Part shown: piece after piece, positions 8,720 through 16,918 of the stretch
Layout of the letters: the number at the start of each line of letters is the position of its first letter
Position numbering within the stretch: position 1 is the stretch's first letter
Source of the DNA: Woeseia sp037968755
GTDB lineage: Bacteria; Pseudomonadota; Gammaproteobacteria; Steroidobacterales; Woeseiaceae
Reading direction: 5' to 3'
DNA length: 64,000 nucleotides
NCBI GenBank assembly: GCA_037968755.1
Contig: JBBKWB010000018.1
Location: forward strand, 1 to 64,000
Position numbers and translations under genes: made by a program
The notes under the pieces: model-generated
The model's database searches: none
What the model was told of the DNA's origin: nothing
The model's input: only the letters and a program-made list of their open reading frames with translations

Positions 8720-10138
8720 GTGACTTTGACTATTCCTGATTTCAGCAGCGCCCGCGTACTCGTCGCGGGTGATGTCATGCTGGACCGCTACCTGTTCGGC
8801 GGTACCAGCCGGATTTCGCCTGAGGCGCCTGTGCCGGTTGTGCATATTCAACAGGAAGATGCGCGACCCGGCGGTGCGGCCAACGTTGCCGTTAACCTCG
8901 CGAGCCTTGGCGCGGGAACGCGCCTGTTGGGTGTTGTCGGTGACGACGACGATGCCAACTGCCTTGAAAGCCTGCTGACGCCGCGCGGCATTGAATGCGA
9001 TTTCGTGCGGGTTGCTGGCCAGCCCACAATCACCAAGACGCGGGTGCAAAGCCGCGGACAGCAACTTATTCGCCTGGATCGTGAAGAACGCCTGACGAGT
9101 GGCAGCGAGCGCCTGCTTGCTGCGTTGCAAACCGGCGTCGGCGGCGCGAGCGTCGTGATCCTGTCCGACTACGGCAAAGGTACGCTCGCAGAGGTGCAAC
9201 GGATGATAGGCATCTGTCGGGATGCCGGTTGTGCCGTATTGATCGATCCCAAGGGCCATGACTTTGCAAAGTATCGCGGCGCGACCTTGCTTACCCCGAA
9301 CCAATCCGAGTTCGAGGCTGTAGCGGGCGTCTCGGATACCGATGAAGAGATGATCGAACGCGCCGAACGAATGGTGGACGACCTGAAGCTCGATGCATTA
9401 CTCGTCACCCGTAGTGAGAAAGGTATGTTGCTGGTGGAACGAGGCGCGGAGCCATTGTTACTACCGACCCAGGCACGCGAAGTATTCGATGTTACCGGTG
9501 CGGGCGATACGGTCATCGCAACTACAGCGGCGGCACTGTCCGCGGGGACCGCGCTGTCGACGGCGGCAAGTCTGGCCAACCTTGCCGCCGGGCTCGTTGT
9601 GCGCAAGATTGGCGTTGCCTCTGTAACGCGTTCTGAAATGCTGGTGGCATTGCACCAGCGCGGCCAGGGTGGTCGCGGCCTCCTCAGCGAACCTGAATTG
9701 TTGTCGATGATTTCAGAATCAAAGGAACGCAACGAACGCGTTGTAATGACCAACGGCTGTTTCGACGTTCTGCACGCCGGGCATGTCGCGTATCTCGAAG
9801 AAGCAAAGGCCCTTGGAGATCGCTTGATCGTTGCCGTCAATGACGACGACTCAGTCCGCCGGCTGAAAGGCGAATCCCGGCCGATAAACGCACTTCCTGA
9901 TCGCATGGCGGTACTGGCCGGTCTCGCAGCCGTTGACTGGGTTGTGCCGTTCTCCGAGGACACGCCAGCGCGTCTCATCTCTGCCGTTAAACCCCAGGTG
10001 CTCGTCAAAGGCGGCGATTACACCGCGGCGGAGATAGCCGGTGCCAAAGACGTACTTGCGGCAGGCGGCGAGGTTCGGGTGCTGTCATTTCGCGATGGAC
10101 ATTCCTCAAGCCGAATTATCAAGCGTCTTGAGGATTAG
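8720..10138 (+). CDS. hldE: Bifunctional heptose-7-phosphate kinase / heptose-1-phosphate adenylyltransferase
   Basis: 472 residues, close to E. coli HldE (477). The N-terminal ribokinase-type domain (about 1-318) shows GDVMLDRYLFG, RPGGAANVA and the catalytic VTGAGDT loop. The C-terminal cytidylyltransferase-type domain (about 340-472) starts TNGCFDVLHAGH with the HxGH nucleotide-binding motif. It makes ADP-D-glycero-beta-D-manno-heptose for the LPS inner core from the product of GmhA; a GmhA/DiaA homologue lies at 57357. The GTG start fits the family N-terminus. Together with waaA immediately downstream it forms a small LPS core operon. Confidence 0.95.
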   Translation: MTLTIPDFSSARVLVAGDVMLDRYLFGGTSRISPEAPVPVVHIQQEDARPGGAANVAVNLASLGAGTRLLGVVGDDDDANCLESLLTPRGIECDFVRVAGQPTITKTRVQSRGQQLIRLDREERLTSGSERLLAALQTGVGGASVVILSDYGKGTLAEVQRMIGICRDAGCAVLIDPKGHDFAKYRGATLLTPNQSEFEAVAGVSDTDEEMIERAERMVDDLKLDALLVTRSEKGMLLVERGAEPLLLPTQAREVFDVTGAGDTVIATTAAALSAGTALSTAASLANLAAGLVVRKIGVASVTRSEMLVALHQRGQGGRGLLSEPELLSMISESKERNERVVMTNGCFDVLHAGHVAYLEEAKALGDRLIVAVNDDDSVRRLKGESRPINALPDRMAVLAGLAAVDWVVPFSEDTPARLISAVKPQVLVKGGDYTAAEIAGAKDVLAAGGEVRVLSFRDGHSSSRIIKRLED

Positions 10139-10212
10139 CCCGTGCGGACGCCTGGCGCGGCGCGACTCACAGTGACCGCGCCGTTCAAGCGCCAACTTTC
10201 AGGTTCGCCGCA

Positions 10213-11490
10213 ATGATGCGCATTGCCTACTCTCTATTAACCTGGCTGTTGTTGCCGCTGTACGCGCTGTACTGGTTGGTGCGTGGTATCGGCAATCGCA
10301 GTTACTGGGATCGGGTAGGGCAGCGTTTCGGTTTTGGCTACCCGCAACTGGCGGCGGGCAGTGTCTGGGTGCATGCCGTGTCAGTCGGCGAAGTGCAGGC
10401 GGCGGCGCCACTTGTACGATCCTTGCTCAAGCAGTTCCCGAAACGACAACTGCTGATCACTACGGTAACGCCAACCGGTGCGGAACGCGCGCGCAGCTTG
10501 TTCGGTCAGAGCATTGAGCATTGCTATATACCGTTCGAAACGCCGTATGCTGTCGCGCGTTTTTTTGCCGCCGTAAAGCCAGCGTTCGCGATGATCATGG
10601 AAACCGAAATCTGGCCTAATCTTTACCGTGCCTGCGGCACACGCAATATCCCGCTGATCCTGGTCAGCGCGCGAATTTCACCCAACTCGGTTGGCAAGTA
10701 CCGGCGCCTGTTGCCACTGTTTCGCGAAACCCTGTCCCACGGCATCCTGATCGCCGCACAGTCGCAAGCGGATGCCGATCGCTTTCTCTCGCTCGGCGCC
10801 AGCAAGGATCGCACCTGGGTGACCGGCAACATCAAGTTCGATATAGAAATGCCGGAGCAACTGGCCGACGATGGCGCGGCATTGCGGCAGAAACTCTGGC
10901 CCGGAAGGCCAGTCTGGGTCGCCGCAAGCACCCATGATGGCGAAGAGGCCCAGGTAATCGAGGCACACCAAAAGCTGATGTTGCGCTTTCCGGATGCCCT
11001 GTTGGTTCTGGTACCGAGGCATCCGCAGCGTTTTTCCACAGTTGCCGGTTTGCTCGAGCGACGCGACCTGCGCCATGTGACCCGTACGTCCGGCGCAACC
11101 TGCGCTGCCAGTACCCAGGTGTTTCTACTTGATACGATGGGTGAATTGCCGCTCTTCTATGCGGCGAGTGACGTTGCGTTCGTTGGTGGCACGCTGGTGC
11201 CTGTCGGCGGTCACAATCTGCTTGAGCCGGCGGCGCTCGGTATCCCTGTGGTGACCGGGCCACACTTGTTCAGTACCCAGGAAATTGCCGACATGTTCGA
11301 GGCGGTCGGTGCTTCTATTGTCGTTGCAGGAGCGGAGAGCCTTGCTGAAACGCTGCAGCGTTTGTTCGCAGACCCGGCTAAAGCACGTGAACAAGGCGCG
11401 CGAGGTCGCGACATCGTGGCGAATAATCGCGGATCCCTGAACAAGTTGTTAGTTTTGCTGGAGCCGCTGTTGCGCCCGGATGACAGCTAG
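10213..11490 (+). CDS. waaA: Kdo transferase (lipid IVA 3-deoxy-D-manno-octulosonic acid transferase)
   Basis: 425 residues, the usual length. An N-terminal membrane anchor (about 5-25) is followed by a GT-B glycosyltransferase of family GT30. Recognisable stretches are SVGEVQAAAPLVRSL (catalytic Glu region), TPTGAERA, METEIWPN and the C-terminal GGTLVPVGGHNLLEPAALG nucleotide-sugar binding segment. It transfers Kdo from CMP-Kdo to lipid IVA at the inner membrane. Either of two adjacent ATG codons (10213, 10216) may be used. It follows hldE by 74 bp in the same direction and converges on tolC. KdsC and KdsD, which make Kdo, are at 49.1-50.5 kb. Confidence 0.95.
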   Translation: MMRIAYSLLTWLLLPLYALYWLVRGIGNRSYWDRVGQRFGFGYPQLAAGSVWVHAVSVGEVQAAAPLVRSLLKQFPKRQLLITTVTPTGAERARSLFGQSIEHCYIPFETPYAVARFFAAVKPAFAMIMETEIWPNLYRACGTRNIPLILVSARISPNSVGKYRRLLPLFRETLSHGILIAAQSQADADRFLSLGASKDRTWVTGNIKFDIEMPEQLADDGAALRQKLWPGRPVWVAASTHDGEEAQVIEAHQKLMLRFPDALLVLVPRHPQRFSTVAGLLERRDLRHVTRTSGATCAASTQVFLLDTMGELPLFYAASDVAFVGGTLVPVGGHNLLEPAALGIPVVTGPHLFSTQEIADMFEAVGASIVVAGAESLAETLQRLFADPAKAREQGARGRDIVANNRGSLNKLLVLLEPLLRPDDS

Positions 11491-11496
11491 CGTCCC

Positions 11497-11513
11497 GTGC
11501 GACACATTCGCAC
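11497..11513. terminator. Small hairpin between waaA and tolC ends
   Basis: GTGCGA and TCGCAC form a 6-bp stem with a 5-nt loop in the 29-bp gap between the two converging genes. There is no T run, so this is only a weak candidate terminator. Confidence 0.25.
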
Positions 11514-11519
11514 AGAACA

Positions 11520-12941
11520 TTACGCGCCGTCGCTGATTCCGTACTCTTCCGGCACAACTTCTTCAGGTGGCTTGCGTTCCTTGAGCCAGCTGTCGATTTG
11601 CTCAAGATCTTCAACTTTCAGCGAGCCTGCAGCCTGTTTGAGGCGCAGGACATTGCCGACATAGACGTAACGACTTTGGTAGTAGTTGGTAATTGCCGAG
11701 TACAGCGCCCGCTGCGAATTCAACACATCAACAATGGTACGCGTGCCCACGTCGAAGCCTGCCTGGGTGGCTTCCAGCGCGGTGCGACTTGACGCCACTG
11801 CTTGTGACAGTGCTTGCACCCTGCTGATTTCAGAAAGCACGCCGAGATAGGCATCGCGCGTAGCGCGTTCAGTTTCGCGCGCGACCCGCTGCAGTTGCTC
11901 CTTGCTGGCGCGGTGCAAATACACGGCCTCGCGTACCCGCGAAGATGTGCGGCCGCCGGAAAAGAGCGGTACGGATACCTGCAGTGAAATGGTGTCGCCC
12001 TGATTGTCTGTGTCGAAATCCGGAAACGCCACGCCATCACGAAATTGATCGGTGATCTCCGAACTCGAATCGCGATAATTGGCAACAAATTCTACGGACG
12101 GATAATGTCCGGTGCGCCGAAACGCAATTTCGTCGCGCGCAATGCGTTCGTCAAGGCGACTGGCGACCAGGGTCAGGTTCTGCGACATGGCCAGGTCGAT
12201 CCAGCTGGATTCGTCGCTCGGGTTCGGCGAGGGCAACGGAAAATCGTCGTCCGGCGCATCGAGACGCGGCACGTATTCGCCGGTGATTTCGCGCAGCAAT
12301 TCGCGCGATGTCGAGAGTTCGCGTTCGGCGCCAATCTCGGCAGCGACCGACTGGTCATATGCTGCCTGCGATTCCTGTACATCGGTAATCGCGATGAGGC
12401 CGACCTCGAAGCGTTGCTTGGCTTGTTCGAGTTGGCGGGCGATAGCCAGCCGATCCGCGTGTATAGAGGTCACGCGATCTTCGGCAGCCAATACATCAAA
12501 ATAACGTTGCGACACGCGCACTATCAGGTCCTGCTGCGCGGCCTCGCGTTGCGCTTCGGCCTTGGCAACCTGTTTGCCGGCTTGCTTCAGGGTAACGATC
12601 TGGTCCCAGCGAAACACGGTCTGGCGCAGGTCGACCTGCCAACCGGTACTGGAGGTACTCGATTCGGAGCTGGCGACACCGATGCCCGAGCTGTCCTGAA
12701 ACACGGATCGTCCGGAGGACGAATCGCGCCTGGCTTCACCGCCTGCGGTCACTTGCGGTAGCAGCACACTGCGCGCCTGGGGCAGGGCCTCGAGGGCGGC
12801 CAGTCGTCGCGATTCGGCTTCATGCACCAACGGGTCGCTCTGCAGCGCTTGCTGGTAAACCTCCATCAGCGATGCGGCGTGGACCGGACTTACGCTGCCG
12901 GCAGTCAGGACCAGGGCCAGGATCGAATGGGCGTTCTTCAT
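11520..12941 (-). CDS. tolC: TolC-family outer membrane efflux channel
   Basis: 473 residues with a signal peptide (about 1-22, ending VHAAS) and two outer membrane efflux protein repeats typical of the TolC trimeric channel. Characteristic pieces are SLMEVYQQALQSDP near the start of the mature protein, WQVDLRQTVF, and FDVGTRTIVDVLNSQRALY in the second repeat. It ends in an acidic C-terminal tail. It serves as the outer membrane duct for tripartite pumps or type I secretion, but no pump genes are adjacent. The order pcm-rhodanese-tolC on one strand resembles other gammaproteobacteria. A palindrome lies in its promoter region (12985-13006). Confidence 0.9.
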   Translation of the reverse strand: MKNAHSILALVLTAGSVSPVHAASLMEVYQQALQSDPLVHEAESRRLAALEALPQARSVLLPQVTAGGEARRDSSSGRSVFQDSSGIGVASSESSTSSTGWQVDLRQTVFRWDQIVTLKQAGKQVAKAEAQREAAQQDLIVRVSQRYFDVLAAEDRVTSIHADRLAIARQLEQAKQRFEVGLIAITDVQESQAAYDQSVAAEIGAERELSTSRELLREITGEYVPRLDAPDDDFPLPSPNPSDESSWIDLAMSQNLTLVASRLDERIARDEIAFRRTGHYPSVEFVANYRDSSSEITDQFRDGVAFPDFDTDNQGDTISLQVSVPLFSGGRTSSRVREAVYLHRASKEQLQRVARETERATRDAYLGVLSEISRVQALSQAVASSRTALEATQAGFDVGTRTIVDVLNSQRALYSAITNYYQSRYVYVGNVLRLKQAAGSLKVEDLEQIDSWLKERKPPEEVVPEEYGISDGA

Positions 12942-12984
12942 ATTCTACGTTCCACTGGTTGCGGTGCCCGTAGGCGGTAAGTGT

Positions 12985-13006
12985 TATAGTGAACTATATC
13001 ACTATA
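12985..13006 (-). promoter_or_regulatory. Palindromic operator candidate upstream of tolC
   Basis: A perfect inverted repeat TATAGTG-N8-CACTATA lies about 45 bp before the tolC ATG in an AT-rich patch. On the minus strand a TTGACT hexamer sits just upstream of it and TATAAC just downstream, so the palindrome would cover the promoter core. A dimeric repressor is the simplest explanation; its identity is unknown. Confidence 0.45.
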
Positions 13007-13041
13007 TCAGTCAAAATAGCATCAAGGCTGTTCGTTGCCGT

Positions 13042-13362
13042 TCAATAGCGTGGAATCGTGGGGTCGATCTGCTGCGACCAGGCATCGATCCCACCACTGA
13101 TGTTGGCGACCGAATCGAAGCCGTTCTCGCACAGAAATGCCGCTACCCGTGCGCTGCGGCCGCCCGAATGACACAGCACCGCAATGGGCTTGCTGCGGTC
13201 CAGTTCATCCAGTCGGTGGACGATTTCAGCCATCGGAATGCAGCTTGCACCCGCTACGCTGGCGGTTTCCACTTCCCATGGTTCTCGGACGTCGATCAGC
13301 TGCCAAAGTTCGCCATTCTGCCGCAGGCCACTGAATTCTGTCGGGGTCATTTCTTCGAACAA
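13042..13362 (-). CDS. Rhodanese-like single-domain sulfurtransferase
   Basis: About 106 residues forming one rhodanese domain. The active-site loop CHSGGR (catalytic cysteine in VLCHSGGRS, near residue 64) has the six-residue length typical of sulfurtransferases. IDVREPWEVE and GGIDAWSQQID are the usual flanking motifs. The start is uncertain: TTG at 13362 lies 8 bp after TAAGGA, while an ATG at 13350 would drop four residues and TTG at 13368 would add two. It lies between pcm and tolC on the same strand. The sulfur acceptor is unknown; GlpE/PspE-like cytoplasmic roles are the nearest comparison. Confidence 0.85.
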   Translation of the reverse strand: MFEEMTPTEFSGLRQNGELWQLIDVREPWEVETASVAGASCIPMAEIVHRLDELDRSKPIAVLCHSGGRSARVAAFLCENGFDSVANISGGIDAWSQQIDPTIPRY

Positions 13363-13468
13363 GATCAAGATCCTTACTTCACACAGTTATTGCGCCGGAA
13401 TTTTGCACAAGCCTTGTTTCTATGATGCCGCAAGCGGCGATTCGGTTTCGCTACAGGGCAAGTTAACA

Positions 13469-14122
13469 CTAAAAGCGGAATTCCGAGGGTTCGCTAATAT
13501 GTTGCAATCGAGGCAAATAAGTCTCGAACAAGCTGCTGCGATGCCAGCTCCCGTCGCTGCCATGCAGAATAAGATCGGCGACCATGATCGGTGCATTGCC
13601 CGTGATGACAAACAGCCTGCCGCCCGGTTCGAGATGTTGCAGATAGGTTTCATCCAGGATCGGCATCGATCCGGTAATCGCGATGACGTCGAATTTGCCG
13701 TCGGCGAGGCCATCGCTGACAACGTCGCGCTGCTGTAATTCGACATTACTGATGTCTAGCTCGTCGAGCACGGCCCCGGCGCGCTCCAGAAAGTCCTGAT
13801 GCAAATCGACACTGAGCACCTGTCCGGCGAGACAGGCGAGGGCTGCGGTCAGGTAGCCGCTGCCGGTGCCGACTTCCAGGACGCGATCTTCCGCTTCCAA
13901 CTCCAAAGCCTGCAGCAATTGTCCTTCTACCGATGGACGCATCATGCACTCGCCATGCGCCAGCGGAATTTCGGTATCGGCATACGCCAACTGGCGGTAT
14001 GCATCTGGTACAAATCGCTCACGTGGCAACTGTTCAAGCACCCTGAGCAGCGAAACCTCAGTGACGTCGCAAGTTCGGATTTGCTGTTCGACCATTTGCC
14101 GGCGTATGGCGTCTGTGTTCAT
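13469..14122 (-). CDS. pcm: Protein-L-isoaspartate O-methyltransferase homologue
   Basis: 217 residues, the usual length for bacterial PCMT. The SAM-binding motif I is LEVGTGSGYLTAALA (about 81-95), preceded by the family motif RFVPDAYRQLAYADTEIPL and the PSVEGQLLQALEL segment, where most homologues have isoaspartyl-pocket residues. In true Pcm the pre-motif usually reads IGxGQTISxP; here it is IPLAHGECMMRPS, so substrate specificity may have shifted. It would methylate damaged Asp residues or, if diverged, another carboxylate. Followed by rhodanese and tolC. Confidence 0.8.
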   Translation of the reverse strand: MNTDAIRRQMVEQQIRTCDVTEVSLLRVLEQLPRERFVPDAYRQLAYADTEIPLAHGECMMRPSVEGQLLQALELEAEDRVLEVGTGSGYLTAALACLAGQVLSVDLHQDFLERAGAVLDELDISNVELQQRDVVSDGLADGKFDVIAITGSMPILDETYLQHLEPGGRLFVITGNAPIMVADLILHGSDGSWHRSSLFETYLPRLQHISEPSEFRF

Positions 14123-14240
14123 CGGGGAAGGAACCTGTAAGCTATTGAAGTGTAGGTTATTGTTGCTGTTATTTTTGCGCCCCGCTAACGACTTCGCAGG
14201 CGCTGGCCGGTTTCCGAGTTATGGTTAATCGCGCCGGTCA

Positions 14241-14336
14241 GTGGCTGTCACTGAGCTATGCTTGGGCGACGAATCCCTGAAGATGAATGCCGTCGAATTT
14301 GCCGCCGCAACTGCACTTGCAGGAGCGTACGAATAA
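14241..14336 (+). CDS. Candidate short ORF 1 upstream of the GGDEF-EAL gene
   Basis: Open from GTG 14241 (31 codons) or ATG 14283 (17 codons), ending in a Glu codon and a TAATAA double stop. There is no strong ribosome site and no recognisable homologue. It is included because its last codons and stop (GAATAATAACAA, 14331-14342) recur exactly at the end of the next short ORF. Confidence 0.2.
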   Translation: MAVTELCLGDESLKMNAVEFAAATALAGAYE

Positions 14337-14428
14337 TAACAAAAGATAAGGCTGTGGCATCCGCTGCAATTCCTACCGATGAACTGACGGACCGGGCAAG
14401 TGCGGCGAGTACAGTAGAATAATAACAA
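14331..14428 (+). repeat. Direct repeat GAATAATAACAA
   Basis: Two identical 12-bp copies at 14331-14342 and 14417-14428, 86 bp apart. In each copy the GAA is the last sense codon and the following TAA the stop of a short open frame, and purine-rich sequence follows. They may equally be AT-rich protein-binding sites. Confidence 0.5.
14354..14422 (+). CDS. Candidate short ORF 2 upstream of the GGDEF-EAL gene
   Basis: GTG-started frame of 22 codons with AAGG just before the start (spacing only about 3 nt). It ends VE followed by TAA inside the second repeat copy. No similarity is recognised; it could be chance. Confidence 0.2.
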   Translation: MASAAIPTDELTDRASAASTVE

Positions 14429-14442
14429 TAAGCAGGAGGTTC

Positions 14443-14481
14443 ATGAATCCACTCACGCCAGCACCGGATCTGCAATGCTAG
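14443..14481 (+). CDS. 12-codon leader peptide with strong ribosome site
   Basis: AGGAGG at 14434-14439 is followed after 3 nt by ATG and a frame encoding MNPLTPAPDLQC. Its TAG stop lies within ATGCTAG, where the ATG is the start of the GGDEF-EAL gene, giving a 7-nt overlap. The downstream gene has no ribosome site of its own, so translational coupling is plausible. The short SD spacing is a weakness. Confidence 0.4.
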   Translation: MNPLTPAPDLQC

Positions 14482-16805
14482 AGATAGCCATTGCAGGCGT
14501 ATCCCTGCTGCTGTTGGCCGTGGTCAGCGGCATCGCGATTCTGTACTTTCGTCGCTCGCGCCAACTCAGTCAGCACGTTGGCAAATTCAAAGACGATCTG
14601 GTCGCGGTATCCGTTGATGCGTCGGTAGGCAGGCGCCTGAATGTCCCGGCGAATGATTCGCTTGCAGAGCTCGCCGGCACAATCAATCGCCTGTTTGATG
14701 CGCTGGGCGAACGTGATGAGGAAATCCAGGACCGCGACCGCTTGTTCGCAAATTTTGCGCGAACCATTCCGGAAGTCGTGCTGATCCACGACGAAAAGAT
14801 CCTGCTGGCAAATGACAGCGCGGCCAGCCTTATCGGGCTCAGTCCCGAGCAGCTTGAGGGTCGCCAGGTGGCTGATCTCGTCAAACCGGCGTATCGCGCT
14901 TTGTTCCGCAAGACCATGGCGAAGCAACTGTCCGGACAAAAAGTACCGCGGCGTTTGGAGATTCAGCTGATCAATGGCAACGACCAGGGACTGTGGGTCG
15001 AAGCGCAGAGTTCGTTGATCGAATACCGCGGCAACGATGCTGTGCTGACGGTTGCGCGCGACGTCAGCTATCGCAAGAGCCTTGAAGTGTCCCTGAGCCG
15101 CAGCAAACGCCAGGCACAGTACACGTTGGAGTCGATTGCCGAAGGCGTCATTACTACCGACAATGAAGGTCGCGTTGACTACATGAATCGCGCGGCTGAA
15201 GGCATGACAGGCACGGATCGCGAATCGGCTGCCGGTAATCAGGTCAGTGAAATATTTTCGTTAATCGATGAAGCCGACAGGCGTTCACTCGGTGATCCGG
15301 TCGAACGCTGCCTGGCCATGCGTCGGCGCGTGAATATGGGTCGGCGGGCGCTGCTGGTCAGCCACGATAACGAACACGAGCATTCTGTAGAAATTACGGC
15401 CTCACCCATCAAGGGGCCAGGCAACAGCATCACCGGTACGGTCGTCGTCTTCCACGATGTCAGCGAATTGCGCGGCCTGACCCGGCAGATGAGTTACCAG
15501 GCCACGCATGACCCGCTAACCGGGCTGGTTAATCGCCGCGAGTTTGAACGGCGCCTGCAGGAAGCGATGGACTCCACGCACTCGGAAGAGTCGAGTCACA
15601 TACTTTGCTACATGGATCTCGATCGATTCAAGGCCGTCAATGACAGTTGCGGGCACCTTGCCGGCGACAACATGCTGCGTGAAGTCGCGACCCTGATCAA
15701 AGACCAGGTCCGGGATTCCGACTTTGTAGGCCGCCTGGGCGGGGACGAGTTCGGTACTTTGCTGGTCGGTTGCCCGATCGAGAAGGCCTCGCAGATCGGT
15801 GCCGATATCTGCAATGCCGTCGCGAATTATCGCTTCGTTTGGCAGGACAAGATTTTCAACATTGGTATCTCCGTCGGTCTCGTAGAAATCAACCAGTCGA
15901 GTGGCTCGTTGCAGGATGTTGTCAGCGCGGCCGATTCAGCCTGTTACGTGGCCAAGCAGCGCGGCCGCGGCCAGATTCATATTTATTCGGCTCGCGACGA
16001 AGCCATCGCGCGTGAACGTGGTGATATCCAGTGGTTGCGGCAAATGCAGACGGCTTTGCACGAGGACCGTTTCGAGCTGGCCTTGCAGTCCATTATTGCA
16101 ACGTCTGGCCAGGAGAGCGGGCCGGCCTATGAAGTGCTCATTCGCCTTCCAGACGAGCGCGGCCGTATTGCTAATTCCGCCGAATTCCTGCGCCCGGCAC
16201 AACGCTATCAATTGATGCCGCAAATTGATCGCTGGGTGGTTTCATCGACTCTGGCGGCAATGACAGCAGGCGAGATTCGGCTGCCCAAAGGCCGCAGCTG
16301 CTCGATCAACATATCCGGGCAAACGTTGACCGATGAGGGCTTTCTCGGATTCGTCGTAGAGACGCTAGATCGTAGTGGCGTGGCGCCCGGCAGTATCTGC
16401 TTTGAGGTAAACGAGAATGTCGTCACTACCGACATGCATCACGTACAACGTTTCATTGAAGTAGTGCACGGCATTGGCTGCGAATTCGCGTTGGACGATT
16501 TCGGTTCCGGGCTCGGCGCGTTCTCCAAGCTAAAGACTCTGCCCGTCGACTACCTGAAAATTGATGGCGCCTACACGCGCGGCCTGAAGAACGACGATAT
16601 CAACCAGGAAATGGTCACGGCAATGATCAAGCTCGCACGCACCATGCAATTTCGCGTAATCGCAGAGCAGGTAGAGTCACAACAGGACTTCGATTGGCTG
16701 CGCGACATTGGCGTCGATTTCGTGCAAGGCAATTTCATCGAGTATCCGACACCACTAGGCAGTACCTCAAGCTCCGGCACCTATCGCACGCTGCGTAACC
16801 ACTAG
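14475..16805 (+). CDS. Membrane-anchored PAS-PAS-GGDEF-EAL cyclic-di-GMP protein
   Basis: 776 residues. An N-terminal transmembrane helix (about 4-25) is followed by a HAMP-like linker, two PAS domains (about 84-196 and 210-325), GGDEF (about 340-500) and EAL (about 520-765). The diguanylate cyclase signature GGDEF is intact at 422-426, with an inhibitory-site RxxD (RDSD, 413-416) five residues upstream. The phosphodiesterase motif reads EVL instead of EAL (553-555), but the metal-binding Glu and later residues (NIS near 612, FE near 644, DDFG 674-677, LKID near 694, E731, Q751) are kept. Both activities are therefore possible. The start at 14475 lacks a ribosome site and overlaps a short leader ORF. 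A bidirectional terminator follows. Confidence 0.92.
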   Translation: MLEIAIAGVSLLLLAVVSGIAILYFRRSRQLSQHVGKFKDDLVAVSVDASVGRRLNVPANDSLAELAGTINRLFDALGERDEEIQDRDRLFANFARTIPEVVLIHDEKILLANDSAASLIGLSPEQLEGRQVADLVKPAYRALFRKTMAKQLSGQKVPRRLEIQLINGNDQGLWVEAQSSLIEYRGNDAVLTVARDVSYRKSLEVSLSRSKRQAQYTLESIAEGVITTDNEGRVDYMNRAAEGMTGTDRESAAGNQVSEIFSLIDEADRRSLGDPVERCLAMRRRVNMGRRALLVSHDNEHEHSVEITASPIKGPGNSITGTVVVFHDVSELRGLTRQMSYQATHDPLTGLVNRREFERRLQEAMDSTHSEESSHILCYMDLDRFKAVNDSCGHLAGDNMLREVATLIKDQVRDSDFVGRLGGDEFGTLLVGCPIEKASQIGADICNAVANYRFVWQDKIFNIGISVGLVEINQSSGSLQDVVSAADSACYVAKQRGRGQIHIYSARDEAIARERGDIQWLRQMQTALHEDRFELALQSIIATSGQESGPAYEVLIRLPDERGRIANSAEFLRPAQRYQLMPQIDRWVVSSTLAAMTAGEIRLPKGRSCSINISGQTLTDEGFLGFVVETLDRSGVAPGSICFEVNENVVTTDMHHVQRFIEVVHGIGCEFALDDFGSGLGAFSKLKTLPVDYLKIDGAYTRGLKNDDINQEMVTAMIKLARTMQFRVIAEQVESQQDFDWLRDIGVDFVQGNFIEYPTPLGSTSSSGTYRTLRNH

Positions 16806-16863
16806 GCCGGGGATTACCGGGGGTAAAGCGGGGCAGTTCGAACACGAGCTGATTCCCGGGCGC

Positions 16864-16895
16864 AAAAAAAAACCGCCGGCAAAGCCGACGGTTTT
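16864..16895. terminator. Bidirectional intrinsic terminator between the GGDEF-EAL gene and hppA
   Basis: Stem CCGCCGGC/GCCGACGG with a 3-nt loop, flanked by a run of nine A on the left and TTTT on the right. It is strongest for hppA on the minus strand, where the A run becomes a U run, and also serves the plus-strand gene ending at 16805. Confidence 0.85.
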
Positions 16896-16918
16896 CTTGA
16901 ACAGCGTGCTTTTTCAGA

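Noticed and set aside
9169..10008. 279-residue minus-strand frame over hldE
   Set aside because: Ser/Arg/Thr-rich translation typical of an antisense frame; hldE is complete and canonical.
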